NCBI GenBank assembly: GCA_905250115.1
Contig: CAJNOI010000214.1
Coordinates: 40,402 to 104,401 of the forward strand
Source of the DNA: Adineta steineri
Taxonomy: Eukaryota > Rotifera > Eurotatoria > Adinetida > Adinetidae
Length of the DNA stretch: 64,000 bases
Direction: 5' to 3'
A program made the translations under genes and the position numbers. Below, piece after piece: positions 1-10,605 of the stretch (position 1 is its first letter; each line of letters starts with the position of its first letter). The notes under the pieces were generated by a model. It was not told the DNA's origin. It saw nothing but the letters and a program-made list of their open reading frames with translations, and did not search any database.

Positions 1-980
1 ATAACATCAAATAAACCATACACACATTAATGTATAGTGGACATAACAAATAATATCAAAATAAAAACTGAAATCATTATTTTAACGTTCCAGTTAAAAC
101 AAATGCCTATCAAATTCGCGGTAAACAAAAAAAATAAAGAAATCTGTTGTATATCTTTGTCAATAACAATATTTGTTAATTTCGTTGACGTTTTAACTTC
201 ATTGTCTACAAATCATATTAACAGCAATGATTTTTGTTTCTATTCTTCATAAAAATTGTACTTCTCACGCAATAATCGATATGTATTTACGTATATACAT
301 TAATCTTATTGTCTATCTAATTAAAAAACATCTCTTTTTTCCCCCCTCCTTTCATATTATATACAGAATAGAAAAGAACAAGTATGCATGATTAAGTCAC
401 GATACTTAAGAAAAGACAACACCTTAATATTCAGTTGATAATCGATGAATAACAATATTTTAAATAAACTATTGTCAAATAGAATAGATATTTGATAATA
501 TCATTTTTATTTAAATGGCCCAATAAATATGCATAACTGAAACTAACCTATATTTTTTAATTATATTTTCTCATACTTGTTTACCTGCAAAAATTTTCGA
601 AAATAAATTTATTGCAATAATAATAAATTATCTTATAAAGATAACGAATTTTTCGACCAAAATATTGATTTAATAATTTTCATCATTATTCTGAACTTCT
701 ATAAACATTAAGTTATGATATATACGATTCATCTTAGTAGATTTTATATAAAATATTGACGTAATAATGACCATTGATATATTGCTTTTTTTAAAAGTTT
801 TCATATATTTATCGAAAGAAAACTAGACAAATATCGTTAGAGAAAACTTCGATTATATTTAACATTAGAGTACAAAAAAGAAATATTGGTACATTAAAAC
901 ATTTGTATGTATGCGTATTGATATGTCAATAATACATATGACCAATATATAAAGATTTTTGAAAAATTAAGTTATATATT
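1..980. other. Gene-free AT-rich stretch
   Basis: No supported gene. The only long frame (37-252) lacks recognisable features and has the base composition of its surroundings. Confidence 0.5.
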
Positions 981-1220
981 TCACATAGTAACTGATGATC
1001 TTGAGAAGGATCGTCGGTAAGCACCAGGAGTGTTAAACGTATATACTTGATCATAATTGGCTCGTAAACGGTCATGATATTCTGTATCATTTACTATATA
1101 TTTGTCTCTTGAAGATGAGATTGAAGGCGAAGCAAAAATTGCTAATGCACCTAACGTACTAGTTGCAACAGCAATAGCACCAGCAATAACAGCAATGATG
1201 GCTATAGATTCTACGACCAT
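981..1220 (-). CDS. Single-membrane-span microprotein, 79 aa
   Basis: One uninterrupted frame of 79 residues. Residues 5-30 are a continuous run of Ile, Ala, Val, Gly and Leu, long enough for one membrane span or a signal anchor. The tail is polar, rich in Ser, Tyr and Arg, with a predicted outside or cytosolic stretch of about 48 residues. I do not recognise the family. The layout (two or three residues, span, then a Tyr-rich tail) resembles the small protein at 21709-21918, though the residues do not clearly align. It stands alone, about 2.2 kb from the next gene. It could be a real small gene or an exon of a longer one. The hydrophobic block makes a chance frame less likely but does not rule it out. 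Confidence 0.45.
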   Translation of the reverse strand: MVVESIAIIAVIAGAIAVATSTLGALAIFASPSISSSRDKYIVNDTEYHDRLRANYDQVYTFNTPGAYRRSFSRSSVTM

Positions 1221-2258
1221 AATTAGTTTATATCAATTGATTGTATTTGTGTAAATATAAAGAACAAATAGGAGCAGGTTGTATTTACGATGGTTGGCGA
1301 CGAGTGATAGTGAATGCGAAAAAAAAAACAATATTTAATATATTTTATTCTTTTTTTTTCTCTTGATTATTTCGTTACGCTTCTTGCACATCGTGTTTTT
1401 TTTATATCATGCGATAGATAAAAAATTATATATACAAGTAAAACCTTCATAATGCATCTTCGCGTCGCCATTTACAGATGTCATTAACCATACTTACCAA
1501 ACAATGTGATTGTATGATTTTCATAGAGAGAGAGAAATAAATATATCTATCTCTTTCTATTTTATTTAATCAAAATCAAAATATTTGTGGGTGTGAGTAT
1601 AGGTGTTGATTACGTTCATTCGACCACGCCACACTCTCAAAGCAACATATGTTTAGATTTTTTTTTATTAAGATTTCGTAGTTTTTAAAAATTATACGAG
1701 ATGAGCATTCAACTGACTATCATAAAAACGAAAGAAGAAATTTTCTTTTATCAACTATATAATAAAAGATAGTTTGAAGATTATTAACGATTGAGAATTT
1801 CGAATAGTCAGTAGAAAGCAGTATAAACATTCGTGAATTCATAGCTGCATGTTGCCTTGATAATGATTAATAAGCAGTATTTAATCTGAAATCGTCTACT
1901 GTACGATGAAACATGATAGATAAGACCATTGGGTAAGAGAATGTTGATCATTAAAAAATATGATAGATCAAGGTGTCACATTATTTTAATATAAGATTAA
2001 AATCATGGAAATCATTGGATAAGAACCGACTTTTTCTATATTCATATGGTTTTATATATGATGTTTTGATTTGTCACTCAATGTATGATACCACTTTATC
2101 GATTAATATTTGATTGTTTTACCATAACCAAAAATTCAAAAGTGACGAGTGATTTTTCATATAGAAAATGACATATTCAACGAAGCAATTAATAAGATAC
2201 TATTATTATTATTATTCTTAATTCATAACAAACTAGACCTTCACTTGAAGCAAGTTCA

Positions 2259-2764
2259 AATGCCAGAAAGGCGGCTGACTGCAGAAGTGTAACAAACCAC
2301 ATAAACGCGGGAAAATGAACCATTTAAAATTTTGTTTTATTTTATTCTCAAAAACGATTAATTAAACTCAGATAAACAAGCCATCGAATAATTACTTTTC
2401 ATAGATTAGACTATGTCATGATAGATTAAAGTCACAAAAAACGATAATTAAAATGTATATGCATATAGTATCTCATATTTCAGTGGTCGCATAATACTAA
2501 GTCACGGTTAACCATATAAGGAAATCAACACGTGTTAATCAATTTTTTTTTAAATTATGTATCTCCTGCACGGAGCCGAATTTTCAAATACAGATTTCAG
2601 CTTTGCATTCGGCACGTTCTTTCGAACATGATAATCTTTTTTCCGATTAAAAATGATGCTCAGGTGTTAAGAAAGTGACTCATCTGTCGAGAACAAGAAG
2701 AAGAAAATAAAAAACAATAAATCCGCTTCTGTACTTCATGCAGTCAGCCGCCTTAATTGGCATT
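2259..2764. mobile_element. MITE-like element with terminal inverted repeats
   Basis: The two ends carry inverted copies of about 27 bases that share AATGCCA, a short variable spacer, and AAGGCGGCTGACTGCA. The left copy is at 2259-2286 and the right copy at 2736-2764. The 500-base interior has no coding frame of note. This layout fits a non-autonomous DNA transposon. The superfamily and target-site duplication are not clear. Confidence 0.6.
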
Positions 2765-3394
2765 CAGTTAACGATCATAACTCAGTATTTAACCCTTTCG
2801 GTACTAGCGTGTCCTATAAGCCACTCTTTTTTACAATTTGACAAATTCTGAGTAAATTATGAATGCGAAACAATATCGAAGTATACCTTCCATACGCAAA
2901 TCTATAAGATATTCAGCACTTGAATAGGGCGAAACAATCAGTAAGCCTGATGAGTTTTTAGAATACCGCCGCTATATTCAGAAATAACTTCTTAGCCATT
3001 CCCGTAGGAGAGAATACAAGTATGGATCGAAAATGACTTCGAAGATTTTTTAAGAAATTTTGATGAAAATATTCACAACACACAATACACATTTCAAATA
3101 TAAAGTCTCAACAAAATTTTCCTTTTACAAGTTATTGAAGCAATTGGAAAGCATGAATTTTGTCATACTGATTTTTAACAGTATTTATTTTTCATAAACA
3201 TAATTTATAGACTCGCTCACACAGTACTAGGCGTGCGTGATGACCGTATCTAAATTAAGTAAATAATTAACTTTTAAAGTGTAAAATCATATTCATATCA
3301 TTTTGTATTCCTTTCTATCATCGAAAAATATTTTATTCTTATTGTAATTGATATTTAGTTAATATAAAATAATTCTTATTTTTTTTTCTTTTAT
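2765..3394. other. Gene-free stretch
   Basis: No gene seen. The last 100 bases are the likely 3' flank of POP5; AT-rich with T tracts. Confidence 0.4.
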
Positions 3395-4006
3395 TTATTC
3401 ATCATCTCGTTTTCTTTTTCCGAGATCATCATTATCATCAATATTATTATTTTTAAATACAACAATAGAATTTGATTCAATTCGACTATCTGCTAATAGT
3501 TTTTGTAATGCTAATTGTTTATCCTGATCAATATCCATTGAATGTTGATTTTGTTGATTATTTGTTTTCTTTTTTTTACTTTTAAATAATATTTGTGGTG
3601 TTAATTGTGTTTGATTTTGTTGAATTAATTGTGAATTAATTGCTAATAATTGTTCAATAGAATAATTAATTAAATATTTTTTACATTGTCTAATACTTCC
3701 ACCAACATGAAGTGTTTGTATTGAACATTCAATAGGATCATTAAGTATTAATTTTGAAATAAATGTTGCTGTTGTTTGTAACATATGTTTATCATCACGA
3801 AGACAACGAACAATAGCAGTATGTGTTGATGGATTATAATAAATAACTGAAAGATTTCGTATAAAACGAGCTACACCAATATCACCATATAATCGAGCAA
3901 TCATTGTTTCAAATGTTGTATGAATATTTGATGATTTAATAATATTTAATGGTTTTGAATGAAAATGAAATTGAAAAACAAAATAACGACGTTTAACACG
4001 AACCAT
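3395..4006 (-). CDS. POP5: Ribonuclease P/MRP protein subunit POP5
   Basis: POP5 is a core protein of the nuclear RNase P and MRP ribonucleoproteins, which trim tRNA 5' ends and process pre-rRNA. The 203-residue frame has no intron. It opens with MVRVKRRYFVFQ, which matches the family start MVRxKxRYxx. Near residues 95-115 it has QTLHVGGSIRQCKKYLINY, the strongly conserved signature (human TLHVGGTIRTCQKFLI). Human POP5 is about 163 residues, so this copy has an extended, low-complexity Gln/Asn/Lys/Asp tail ending in KRKRDDE, which could be a nuclear signal. It is the last gene of the NDUFA10-ENY2-CMC1-POP5 run, 48 bases after the CMC1 stop, with a splice acceptor 29 bases before its ATG. Confidence 0.93.
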   Translation of the reverse strand: MVRVKRRYFVFQFHFHSKPLNIIKSSNIHTTFETMIARLYGDIGVARFIRNLSVIYYNPSTHTAIVRCLRDDKHMLQTTATFISKLILNDPIECSIQTLHVGGSIRQCKKYLINYSIEQLLAINSQLIQQNQTQLTPQILFKSKKKKTNNQQNQHSMDIDQDKQLALQKLLADSRIESNSIVVFKNNNIDDNDDLGKRKRDDE

Positions 4007-4035
4007 ATTTCTATCTCTCTCTTTCTATATATAAT

Positions 4036-4044
4036 CTAGAATAA
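4036..4044 (-). promoter_or_regulatory. Putative trans-splice acceptor for POP5
   Basis: TTATTCTAG lies between the CMC1 stop and the POP5 ATG, with no room for a promoter or an outron with its own donor. It looks like an SL acceptor site. Confidence 0.5.
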
Positions 4045-4054
4045 TAAAAAAATT

Positions 4055-4688
4055 CTAATGATTATCTTTATGTTCTAATCGTTCATATTCGGCTCTAATT
4101 TTGGTAATTCTCTCTTTTTCTTTTTCAGGATTTATATAATAAGGTCGTCGAATTGGTTTTCTTATAATACCAGTTTCACGATACTGTTTTCGTTCATCCA
4201 AATACATTTGTGTACATTCTTCACGAAAATTTTCATCATGAAACCTTTGGAGAAAAAAAAAGTCAATAAAATAAGTTGGTTCTTGTTTTATTTTCTATTA
4301 CCATTTTATAAGACAATTATTCATATTTTTAACTTCTTTTCGACATTTTAAAACAGCCCATACACCATGTTGTTCACCACATTTACCAAATTCTACATTT
4401 AGGTTTTAAAATGAATTTTTTTTTGTTATTTAATTTCTCTCACCCTCAATTGGTTCTTGACATTTTTCTCGATGAGCTCGATCTCGAATAATACCTGGTA
4501 TACAAACTTCTATTTCAACTTTACGTAAACTTTTATCATTTGGATCGCCTATAGATAAAATAAAAATATTTTAAATTTCTTCTTATTTTTAATATCAATA
4601 TCTAACCAACACCATGAGGACCACCTCGACTTTGTCCAACTGATACAAAATTTGTTGAAAATATTTCTGTTTCTTGTTCTGTACTCAT
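4055..4688 (-). CDS. CMC1: COX assembly mitochondrial protein 1 (CMC1)
   Basis: CMC1 is a twin CX9C protein of the mitochondrial intermembrane space that binds COX1 during cytochrome c oxidase assembly and is imported by the MIA40 relay. Four exons (4688-4607, 4548-4444, 4392-4302, 4244-4055) join to about 155 residues. Two CX9C pairs are visible: KCQEPIEEFGKC and KCRKEVKNMNNC. A further Cys lies in FREEC, followed by the family-like stretch MYLDERKQYRETGI (human has EYLKEREEFRKTGI). The first about 30 residues are poorly conserved. The gene starts 99 bases after the ENY2 stop. A TTTCAG acceptor sits two bases before the ATG, which supports trans-splicing and this start. Confidence 0.9.
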
Positions 4689-4690
4689 AT

Positions 4691-4696
4691 CTGAAA
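4691..4696 (-). promoter_or_regulatory. Putative trans-splice acceptor for CMC1
   Basis: TTTCAG placed two bases upstream of the CMC1 ATG inside the short ENY2-CMC1 gap. No upstream coding exon fits it, so it is best read as an SL acceptor. Confidence 0.55.
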
Positions 4697-4787
4697 TAAT
4701 TTATATTGTCTTATCACAAGAAGATTCTTTTTTTTTGTTTATTATTTATTTTAAACAAACAACATATACACAAAAATAATTATCACG

Positions 4788-5229
4788 TTAAAGTTCTTCA
4801 TGTTTTGATAAATATTGACGAAGAAGAGCCAACATTTCTTTTTTTATTGAATCAGGTACAAGAGCTACAACATATCGAACATTATCAGATTAAATTCTAT
4901 TTAAAAAAAATTTACCACGGCCTTTTGGCGTTATTTCTTGTACAAGTTCATCAACTGTTATATTTTCTAAACCTTTTTGTTTAACAATATCTAAGAAAAT
5001 TAATATTAGAATTATTTTTTCTATATTATTCATTAATACCTTTACAATAAGATTTCATTTGATCTCTCCATCCGTATTCCATCAATCGTTGTCTTAAAAG
5101 TTGTTTCATTCTATAAATTGAAAAAATGAGATGAAGTTTATAAAGAAATTAAATTTACCGTTCTCGTTCACCACTTTCGATTAGTTTTGCATTTAATGAA
5201 GCTCGTATCTGTGCATTTCGATCAGCCAT
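4788..5229 (-). CDS. ENY2: Transcription and mRNA export factor ENY2
   Basis: ENY2 (yeast Sus1) is a small helical protein of the SAGA deubiquitinase module and the TREX-2 mRNA export complex in the nucleus. Four exons give about 97 residues (human 101). The sequence runs MADRNAQIRASLNAKLIESG, then a block with GWRDQMKSYC, then the family-typical GLENITVDELVQEITPKG, then ALVPDSIKKEMLALLRQYL and a short end KHEEL. The intron inside the PKGR/ALVPDS block is 50 bases. Using its second AG (at GTTGTAG) restores the exact family join GRALVPDS, whereas an earlier AG would give a stop. It is the second gene of the run. A likely acceptor (TTATAG) lies 27 bases before the ATG. Confidence 0.95.
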
Positions 5230-5404
5230 TTTGTTTTTTTTGATAAATAAAATAATCTATAAAAAAAAACGAAAGAAAGAAATAAACTAAACTCATCTCG
5301 GTATTGATAGAAAATGTGAATGATGTTCTATTTTTAAGGACAAAGAAAAGATAAATACACGATCAAAGAAAAAGAAAAAATGTCTTTTCAAATCTACGAT
5401 TGGA

Positions 5405-7810
5405 TTAATAAAATGGTAAACGTGTCCAACTTTGATAACGTTGAAAGAATGGTTTGATATCCCAATTATTTGTTGTCCAGTAATATCGTGGATCCTAACA
5501 AGAAATTTATATGTATAGATATTTAAGAAAAACAAATTGAAAATATACATATTTCATAAGACCTAATTGAGTTTTTTGTGCATTAGGTTCAGTCCACCAT
5601 TCTGAAAGATGAAGAAGACGATTAACATTAAACATGCGTGTCCAAAAATGTTCATCTTGAAGTCTAAAAAAAAGTTAAAAAATAAATTCTTAATACAAAA
5701 CATATTTAATAACATACTGAGCACGAAATCGTTCTAATTCAACATCAACTGTTAAACGCCAATCAGGAAATTTATTTGTATCATCAAAATTAAGTTGTTC
5801 AATATCAAAAACGACCTTGAAAAAATTTTATTTCAATAACATTTATATACATAAAATACATACGTCGTCTAATGTTTTTATTTCATTTTCATTGTATTGA
5901 AGAATGTGACAATATGTACTATAAAGATAAAAATCGATTATTGTTTTTTTAATTTTAAATAAAAGAATAATAATAAACCTCATTCTTGGTAACCATTCTT
6001 CTTTATACATTCGATCCATTGCTTGAAGTAATTCTAATGAATATACTTTACTTCCCTTTTGATAATCCTATAGAAGAAAATAAAAATAAATTTTTTTTTT
6101 AATAATTATAAAATTTACTTTTCCATTTTTTTGTATATCTTCCCAAATAGCATGTGGATCTTTATCAATGAAGATAATAAGACGAGGCATTTTTAAACTA
6201 TAATCAATTGATACTTTGTATTCCAATAAGAAGTCATAACCTTTTTGTTAAAGAAAATCATTTTATTATTTCAATATACATATATCTTCTTTTATTAAAT
6301 ATCTCTTGGCCAATAAACATTGTCACTTTTATGATCACATGATGAAAACAGAAGAGAAAAAACATCTGACTATAAATAATCGATTTGTTTCTTTATGAAG
6401 AAACATTTTCACATGTTTATTCTCTTACTAAACATCTTGAGAAAGAATTTTTTATTTTATTTAATAACTGTTGTCATAGTAAATTCTTCTATTTTATTGA
6501 AATAAAAAAAAGAAATTGTTATAGGAAAGAAAAAAATAACAGATTCTTTTTATTTAAATAAATTCATAGAATTAATGATTAAAAAGAATATCAAAATTTT
6601 TCTTCTCACTATAAATAGTCATTGACTTATGAGGAATTGTACATTCTATTTCGATTATTAATATAGGAATATATATGCATGAAACATGTTATTGTAAAGA
6701 AATGACCCAGAAAAACATTTTGAATATTTTCTATTCTAGTTACTTATGAAAGATATTTCTTCATACTTTGAAAGAAGAATTAAAATATAAGAAGTAAACG
6801 TCGACTCTAATTAAAGATACTAGAGACATGAATCAAATTCCTATGAATATGTTACATTATAATAAATAAATTACTCTCATCTCAAACTCCAGACTATTTC
6901 CTTGTCTTTGACACATTGGTCGTTTTACATAGCATTGTTGAATACTACAAATAAAAGTCAAAACTTGAAGTTTTCTAGTTCGTTCTCTTCTATTATCACT
7001 TTTTCTCAATCAATTTTAGTATGCATTTTATTCATATTTGTCTATTGAATGGATAAACTTACTATCTTGACTAACATAACCAAAATCTCGAAGAATGTTA
7101 AGAATAGCATAATAACTCCAATATGATCGATCCATAACAATTCCTTGTCCTATGAATAATAATAAAATAATTCTTTCTTTTATTAATTATTGAATAAAAA
7201 ATGAATATACCAGTTGAGAACATATGTGATAAACCCATTCTTAATTGATAAGACATTGTTTGTAAAAGTGGTCTTAATAAGCGTACAGATGCATGAGCAT
7301 TTGGATTTAAATGCCATTCTGCTGGTGATGGCATATGATCTCTTGGTAAACAATAATCATTATGAAATTCCCGTGTATTAACTGTACCAGTTTCATCAAC
7401 AAAATGCATACGATCAAGATCCGGTTTTGGTACAGACAAGAACCCAATATGATCAGCTAAACGTTTAACAAAATCGGATCGTGGAACACCAAAATTCGAT
7501 TCAACATGAAAAAATAATGTATTATCATGTATATTTGCTAATGTATAATGACCACCTAAATAATAATGACGAAAATAATCTAAATAAAATCATAAATAAT
7601 TATTTTGTTTTGTTTTTTTTATCTTTTAAATAAATTACTATAATTTTTATTGACATAATCAAATGGATGTGCTGCTTTTTCTGTATCCTTATATTGCATA
7701 GAAAATGTTCGATGATTTTGAGGAATAGAACATGTTGATACAATAACCAAACCCTGTTGTTTATTAGCAAGAAAAATTCGACGAAGCGAAGCAGCAACAC
7801 CGCTGCTCAT
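5405..7810 (-). CDS. NDUFA10: NADH dehydrogenase 1 alpha subcomplex subunit 10 (complex I, 42 kDa)
   Basis: NDUFA10 is an accessory subunit of the mitochondrial complex I membrane arm with a deoxynucleoside kinase fold. Nine exons are read. Exon 1 (7810-7639) gives a basic N-terminus suited to mitochondrial import. Exon 2 (7579-7211) and exon 3 (7149-7063) hold the kinase-like core, ending in HMFSTGQGIVMDRSYWS (human LLSTGQGVVLERSIYS). After an unusually long intron of about 820 bases, exon 4 begins at 6240 with YDFLLEYKVS and MPRLIIFIDKDP (human LPPHLVIYVDVP). The C-terminal exons contain YKEEWLPRM and ILQYNENE, matching human KKTFLPEMSEKCEVLQY. The P-loop has decayed: VESNFGVPRS stands where human has DGNICAGKS. 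The join to the last exon is one base out with canonical splicing, so the last 25 or so residues are uncertain; a canonical join would stop at 5466. Confidence 0.88.
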
Positions 7811-8252
7811 CTTTTATTTTATTTTATATATATTCTAAAATATAAAAATTGACAAAAAACATAGAAAATCAATTGAAAAACAACAATTGTTCTTGTTTAA
7901 ATCTATATATATTATTATTGTTTATTTCGTTCGATATGTTGTTAATAATCATTGGTTATTTATTTGACCATTGAGAATATTTTTCCTCTTCCATAGTCAA
8001 CTATCGCAAGTCTCTTTTTTTCTGCATACGTATATTTTTATCGATTGTTGGTTGACTCATGTTGTAATATTCCATATTGATTAAATTTCTTCATATCCTA
8101 CTTCACTGAAACTCCTTAATTCTCGAATATTCTTTTTCGTCATCATTACCAATAAATTGCATGAGATCTTCTTAGAATGTCTAAAGTTTCAGATAAATAA
8201 ACACATCTTGTTTTTATTTCTTACTCTTAGAAGTAAAATTTATATTTCGAAC
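7811..8252. promoter_or_regulatory. Shared divergent promoter region, NDUFA10 / RING gene
   Basis: About 440 bases separate the two start codons on opposite strands. No coding exon was seen. A TACTCTTAG acceptor close to the plus-strand ATG suggests a 5' UTR intron or trans-splicing for the RING gene. Confidence 0.45.
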
Positions 8253-9404
8253 ATGGCTACTGCTGAAACGGATTATTATTGTCATAAATGCCAAGTACAC
8301 ATAGGACCTGTGACGGTAAATTTAATTTTGTTTTTAAAAAAAAATCTTTTTCTAATGAATTTTTTATTTAGAATTTTGAATGTCCACATTGTAAAGAAAG
8401 TTTTATAGAAGAAGTTCCTCCTGAACATCCATTATCGTAAGTTTAATATTGAAATAAATAAGAATAAAATTTTTGAAAAATTTATTAATTTTAGTCAATC
8501 TCAAACACGTCAGAATAGAAGAACACAATATCACACTTCACTACCAATGAGTAATACAACAATATTTATTGGTGGTGGTGGAAATAATCCAACACACAAT
8601 ACAGCTCATCTAAATGATAACACAGATATAGGAACATTTTTTCAAACAGTTCTTGCACAACTTGCCGGTGGATTAGTTGGTGGTGGTGCATCACAATCTC
8701 CATTGTAATTAAATTATGAAAATTTTCAAATAGAATAAACCGATTTCTTTTGTATTTAGTTTCATGCACAATGGTGGTGGAGCAGGACTTCTTGATACGA
8801 TAAATCTCGATGCATTTCTTACTCAAGTAAAATAATTTTTATCATTTCTTTTTAAAGTATTATATTTCTTTATTTAGTTTCTAAATCAAATGGGAGAAAA
8901 TGGTGGTCCAGCACCAGCATCTGAAAATCGTATAAATACTATTCCAACAGTGAAAGTTACAGCTGAACAAGCACGTATGTTAAACATATAATATTATTCT
9001 ATTAATTAAATATATTTCGTAAATAATACTATTAGGTGATAGTTTGCAGTGTGCTATTTGTATGGATGACTTTAAAGAGAATGATGAAGCTAAACGTCTT
9101 CCTTGTTCACATCATTTTCACGAAGATTGTATATCACGATGGCTTCGAATGGTAAAATATTCATTTATTTGTTCTAATTTCTAATTTAATATAATGAATT
9201 TTTTAGCATGGAACATGTCCAACATGTCGTGTAACATTAGATGGTGATAATACAAGTAATCGTGAATATTATAATCTTTTCTCAAATCAACAACAACAAC
9301 AATCACCTTCGTGGAATAATAATAATAATAATAATCGTCGAAATGATGGAGATAATAATGGATCTAGTTCGGGTGCTGGATCAACTTTACTTGATTTTGA
9401 TTAA
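8253..9404 (+). CDS. RING-type E3 ubiquitin ligase, RNF115/RNF126 family
   Basis: A cytosolic E3 ligase; vertebrate RNF126 and RNF115 (BCA2) act in protein quality control and receptor turnover. Seven exons (8253-8315, 8372-8436, 8495-8704, 8760-8826, 8878-8974, 9036-9151, 9207-9404) join in frame to 271 residues. The N-terminus has the family zinc ribbon: YYCHKC, then FECPHC about 15 residues later. The middle is Gly-rich and low in complexity, with a helical FFQTVLAQL segment. The RING-H2 domain near residues 180-225 has all ligands: CAICMDDF, LPCSHHFHEDC and GTCPTCR. The tail is Asn/Gln-rich. Orthology to RNF126 against RNF115 cannot be decided here. The gene ends convergently against RPS7, with an AATAAA at about 9539. 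Confidence 0.92.
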
Positions 9405-9950
9405 ATTAAAATATTTTTTTTGTGATTTATTATGTATAAAACAAATGTCGCCTTTTTTTCTTCTTCTTCTGATGATCTTTACTTTCGTTTGCGTTTCTTT
9501 TTTTCTGCCTTTGTCTTGATTTTTTTTTCTCTGTTGGAAATAAATGAACACATTGTACACAGGTAAAACAAACATTAATAAACTTAATTAGTAAATTATT
9601 CAATCTTTAAAAATAATCAAAAAGAATTGCAATCGATAGATTCAATATCTGACTGATATGAATGAGTTATTTGAAGAATCTATGTTAATCTTTAAAGATT
9701 TCAAGTATTGATAAAAAGTTATTCATTAACATGACCATATGGAGTACTTAATAAAAAAGACCATTGATTTTTAACAAAATGAAAACATTTATTCAATATA
9801 ACATTATATTCTTACATATGAATTGATTATTTTATCCTCAGGATAATTCGATTTCTTTAGTTTACTAAAACGTATTCGAAAATTTTTATAATATTTCAAA
9901 AGAATTTCTTTGTTTTTGGATTATTTATATAAATTCACAGAATATATGAT
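9405..9950. other. 3' flank of the RING gene, otherwise gene-free
   Basis: T-rich 3' UTR with a polyadenylation-like AATAAA near 9539. No gene seen beyond it. Confidence 0.4.
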
Positions 9951-10315
9951 AACGAGTGGGTCGTAAGTATTTTAGATGAATGCAACAAAATGCTTAAGAA
10001 ACTAACATTTTTAGTTGTGCCAAAAAATGGGTTGGGTTGACCAATAAATCGTCATTTGCTTCTCCTGTAAGTCCTAATATGAAGGTGCTAATAATAATTA
10101 GATATGATAGATGAACCAGTATTTTCACATTGAATGTTGAATCTGAATAGTATACGAAACATATTTTGGTTCAAACTAATATTGTAAGCCTCTTGAATAT
10201 TCTTTCACTACTCTCAAGTAAAAATAGATACAAAATTTATGTTTAACAAGAGCGCAAAACACCGATTCTTCTCCATTCTATTACATTCATCTAGAATACT
10301 TTCGGCTCACCCGTT
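9951..10315. mobile_element. MITE-like element, 365 bp, with 41-base terminal inverted repeats
   Basis: The left end starts AACGAGTGGGTCGTAAGTAT. The right end, read on the other strand, starts AACGGGTGAGCCGAAAGTAT. Over 41 bases the two ends match at about 33 positions, including an exact TAGATGAATG block. A TA lies at each outer border (TAACG and CGTTA), which would fit a Tc1/mariner-type TA target. No coding capacity inside. It sits between two convergent genes. Confidence 0.7.
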
Positions 10316-10605
10316 ATACATAGTTTTATTATAAATACATTGTTTATAGTATATGAATTTTTAGTTTGTAAATAATAAAATCTTATATTTCCTTATAAAA
10401 ATATTTCTTTTTCGTTTTTGAGAATATTAGTAATAAAATGATGTATTCTTGTCCTAACATAGGAGCAATAATCTCCTTGATGTTTTATTGTTAATGTTTT
10501 TTTTCTTTAATTAACAGATAATGGACAACAAAAACAAACAACAAGCATTAGAAACTGTTGCTTATCATAATAGTTTTCTTCTTTTTTTTTTGTATTTTCT
10601 ACTGT

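Noticed and set aside
37-252. 71-codon open frame near the left edge
   Set aside because: AT-rich codons, no domain, no splice partner; expected by chance in this composition.
7325-7340. CTCTTGGTAA, resembling a bdelloid spliced-leader donor region
   Set aside because: It lies within a coding exon of NDUFA10 and lacks an Sm site or snRNA-like fold; chance match.
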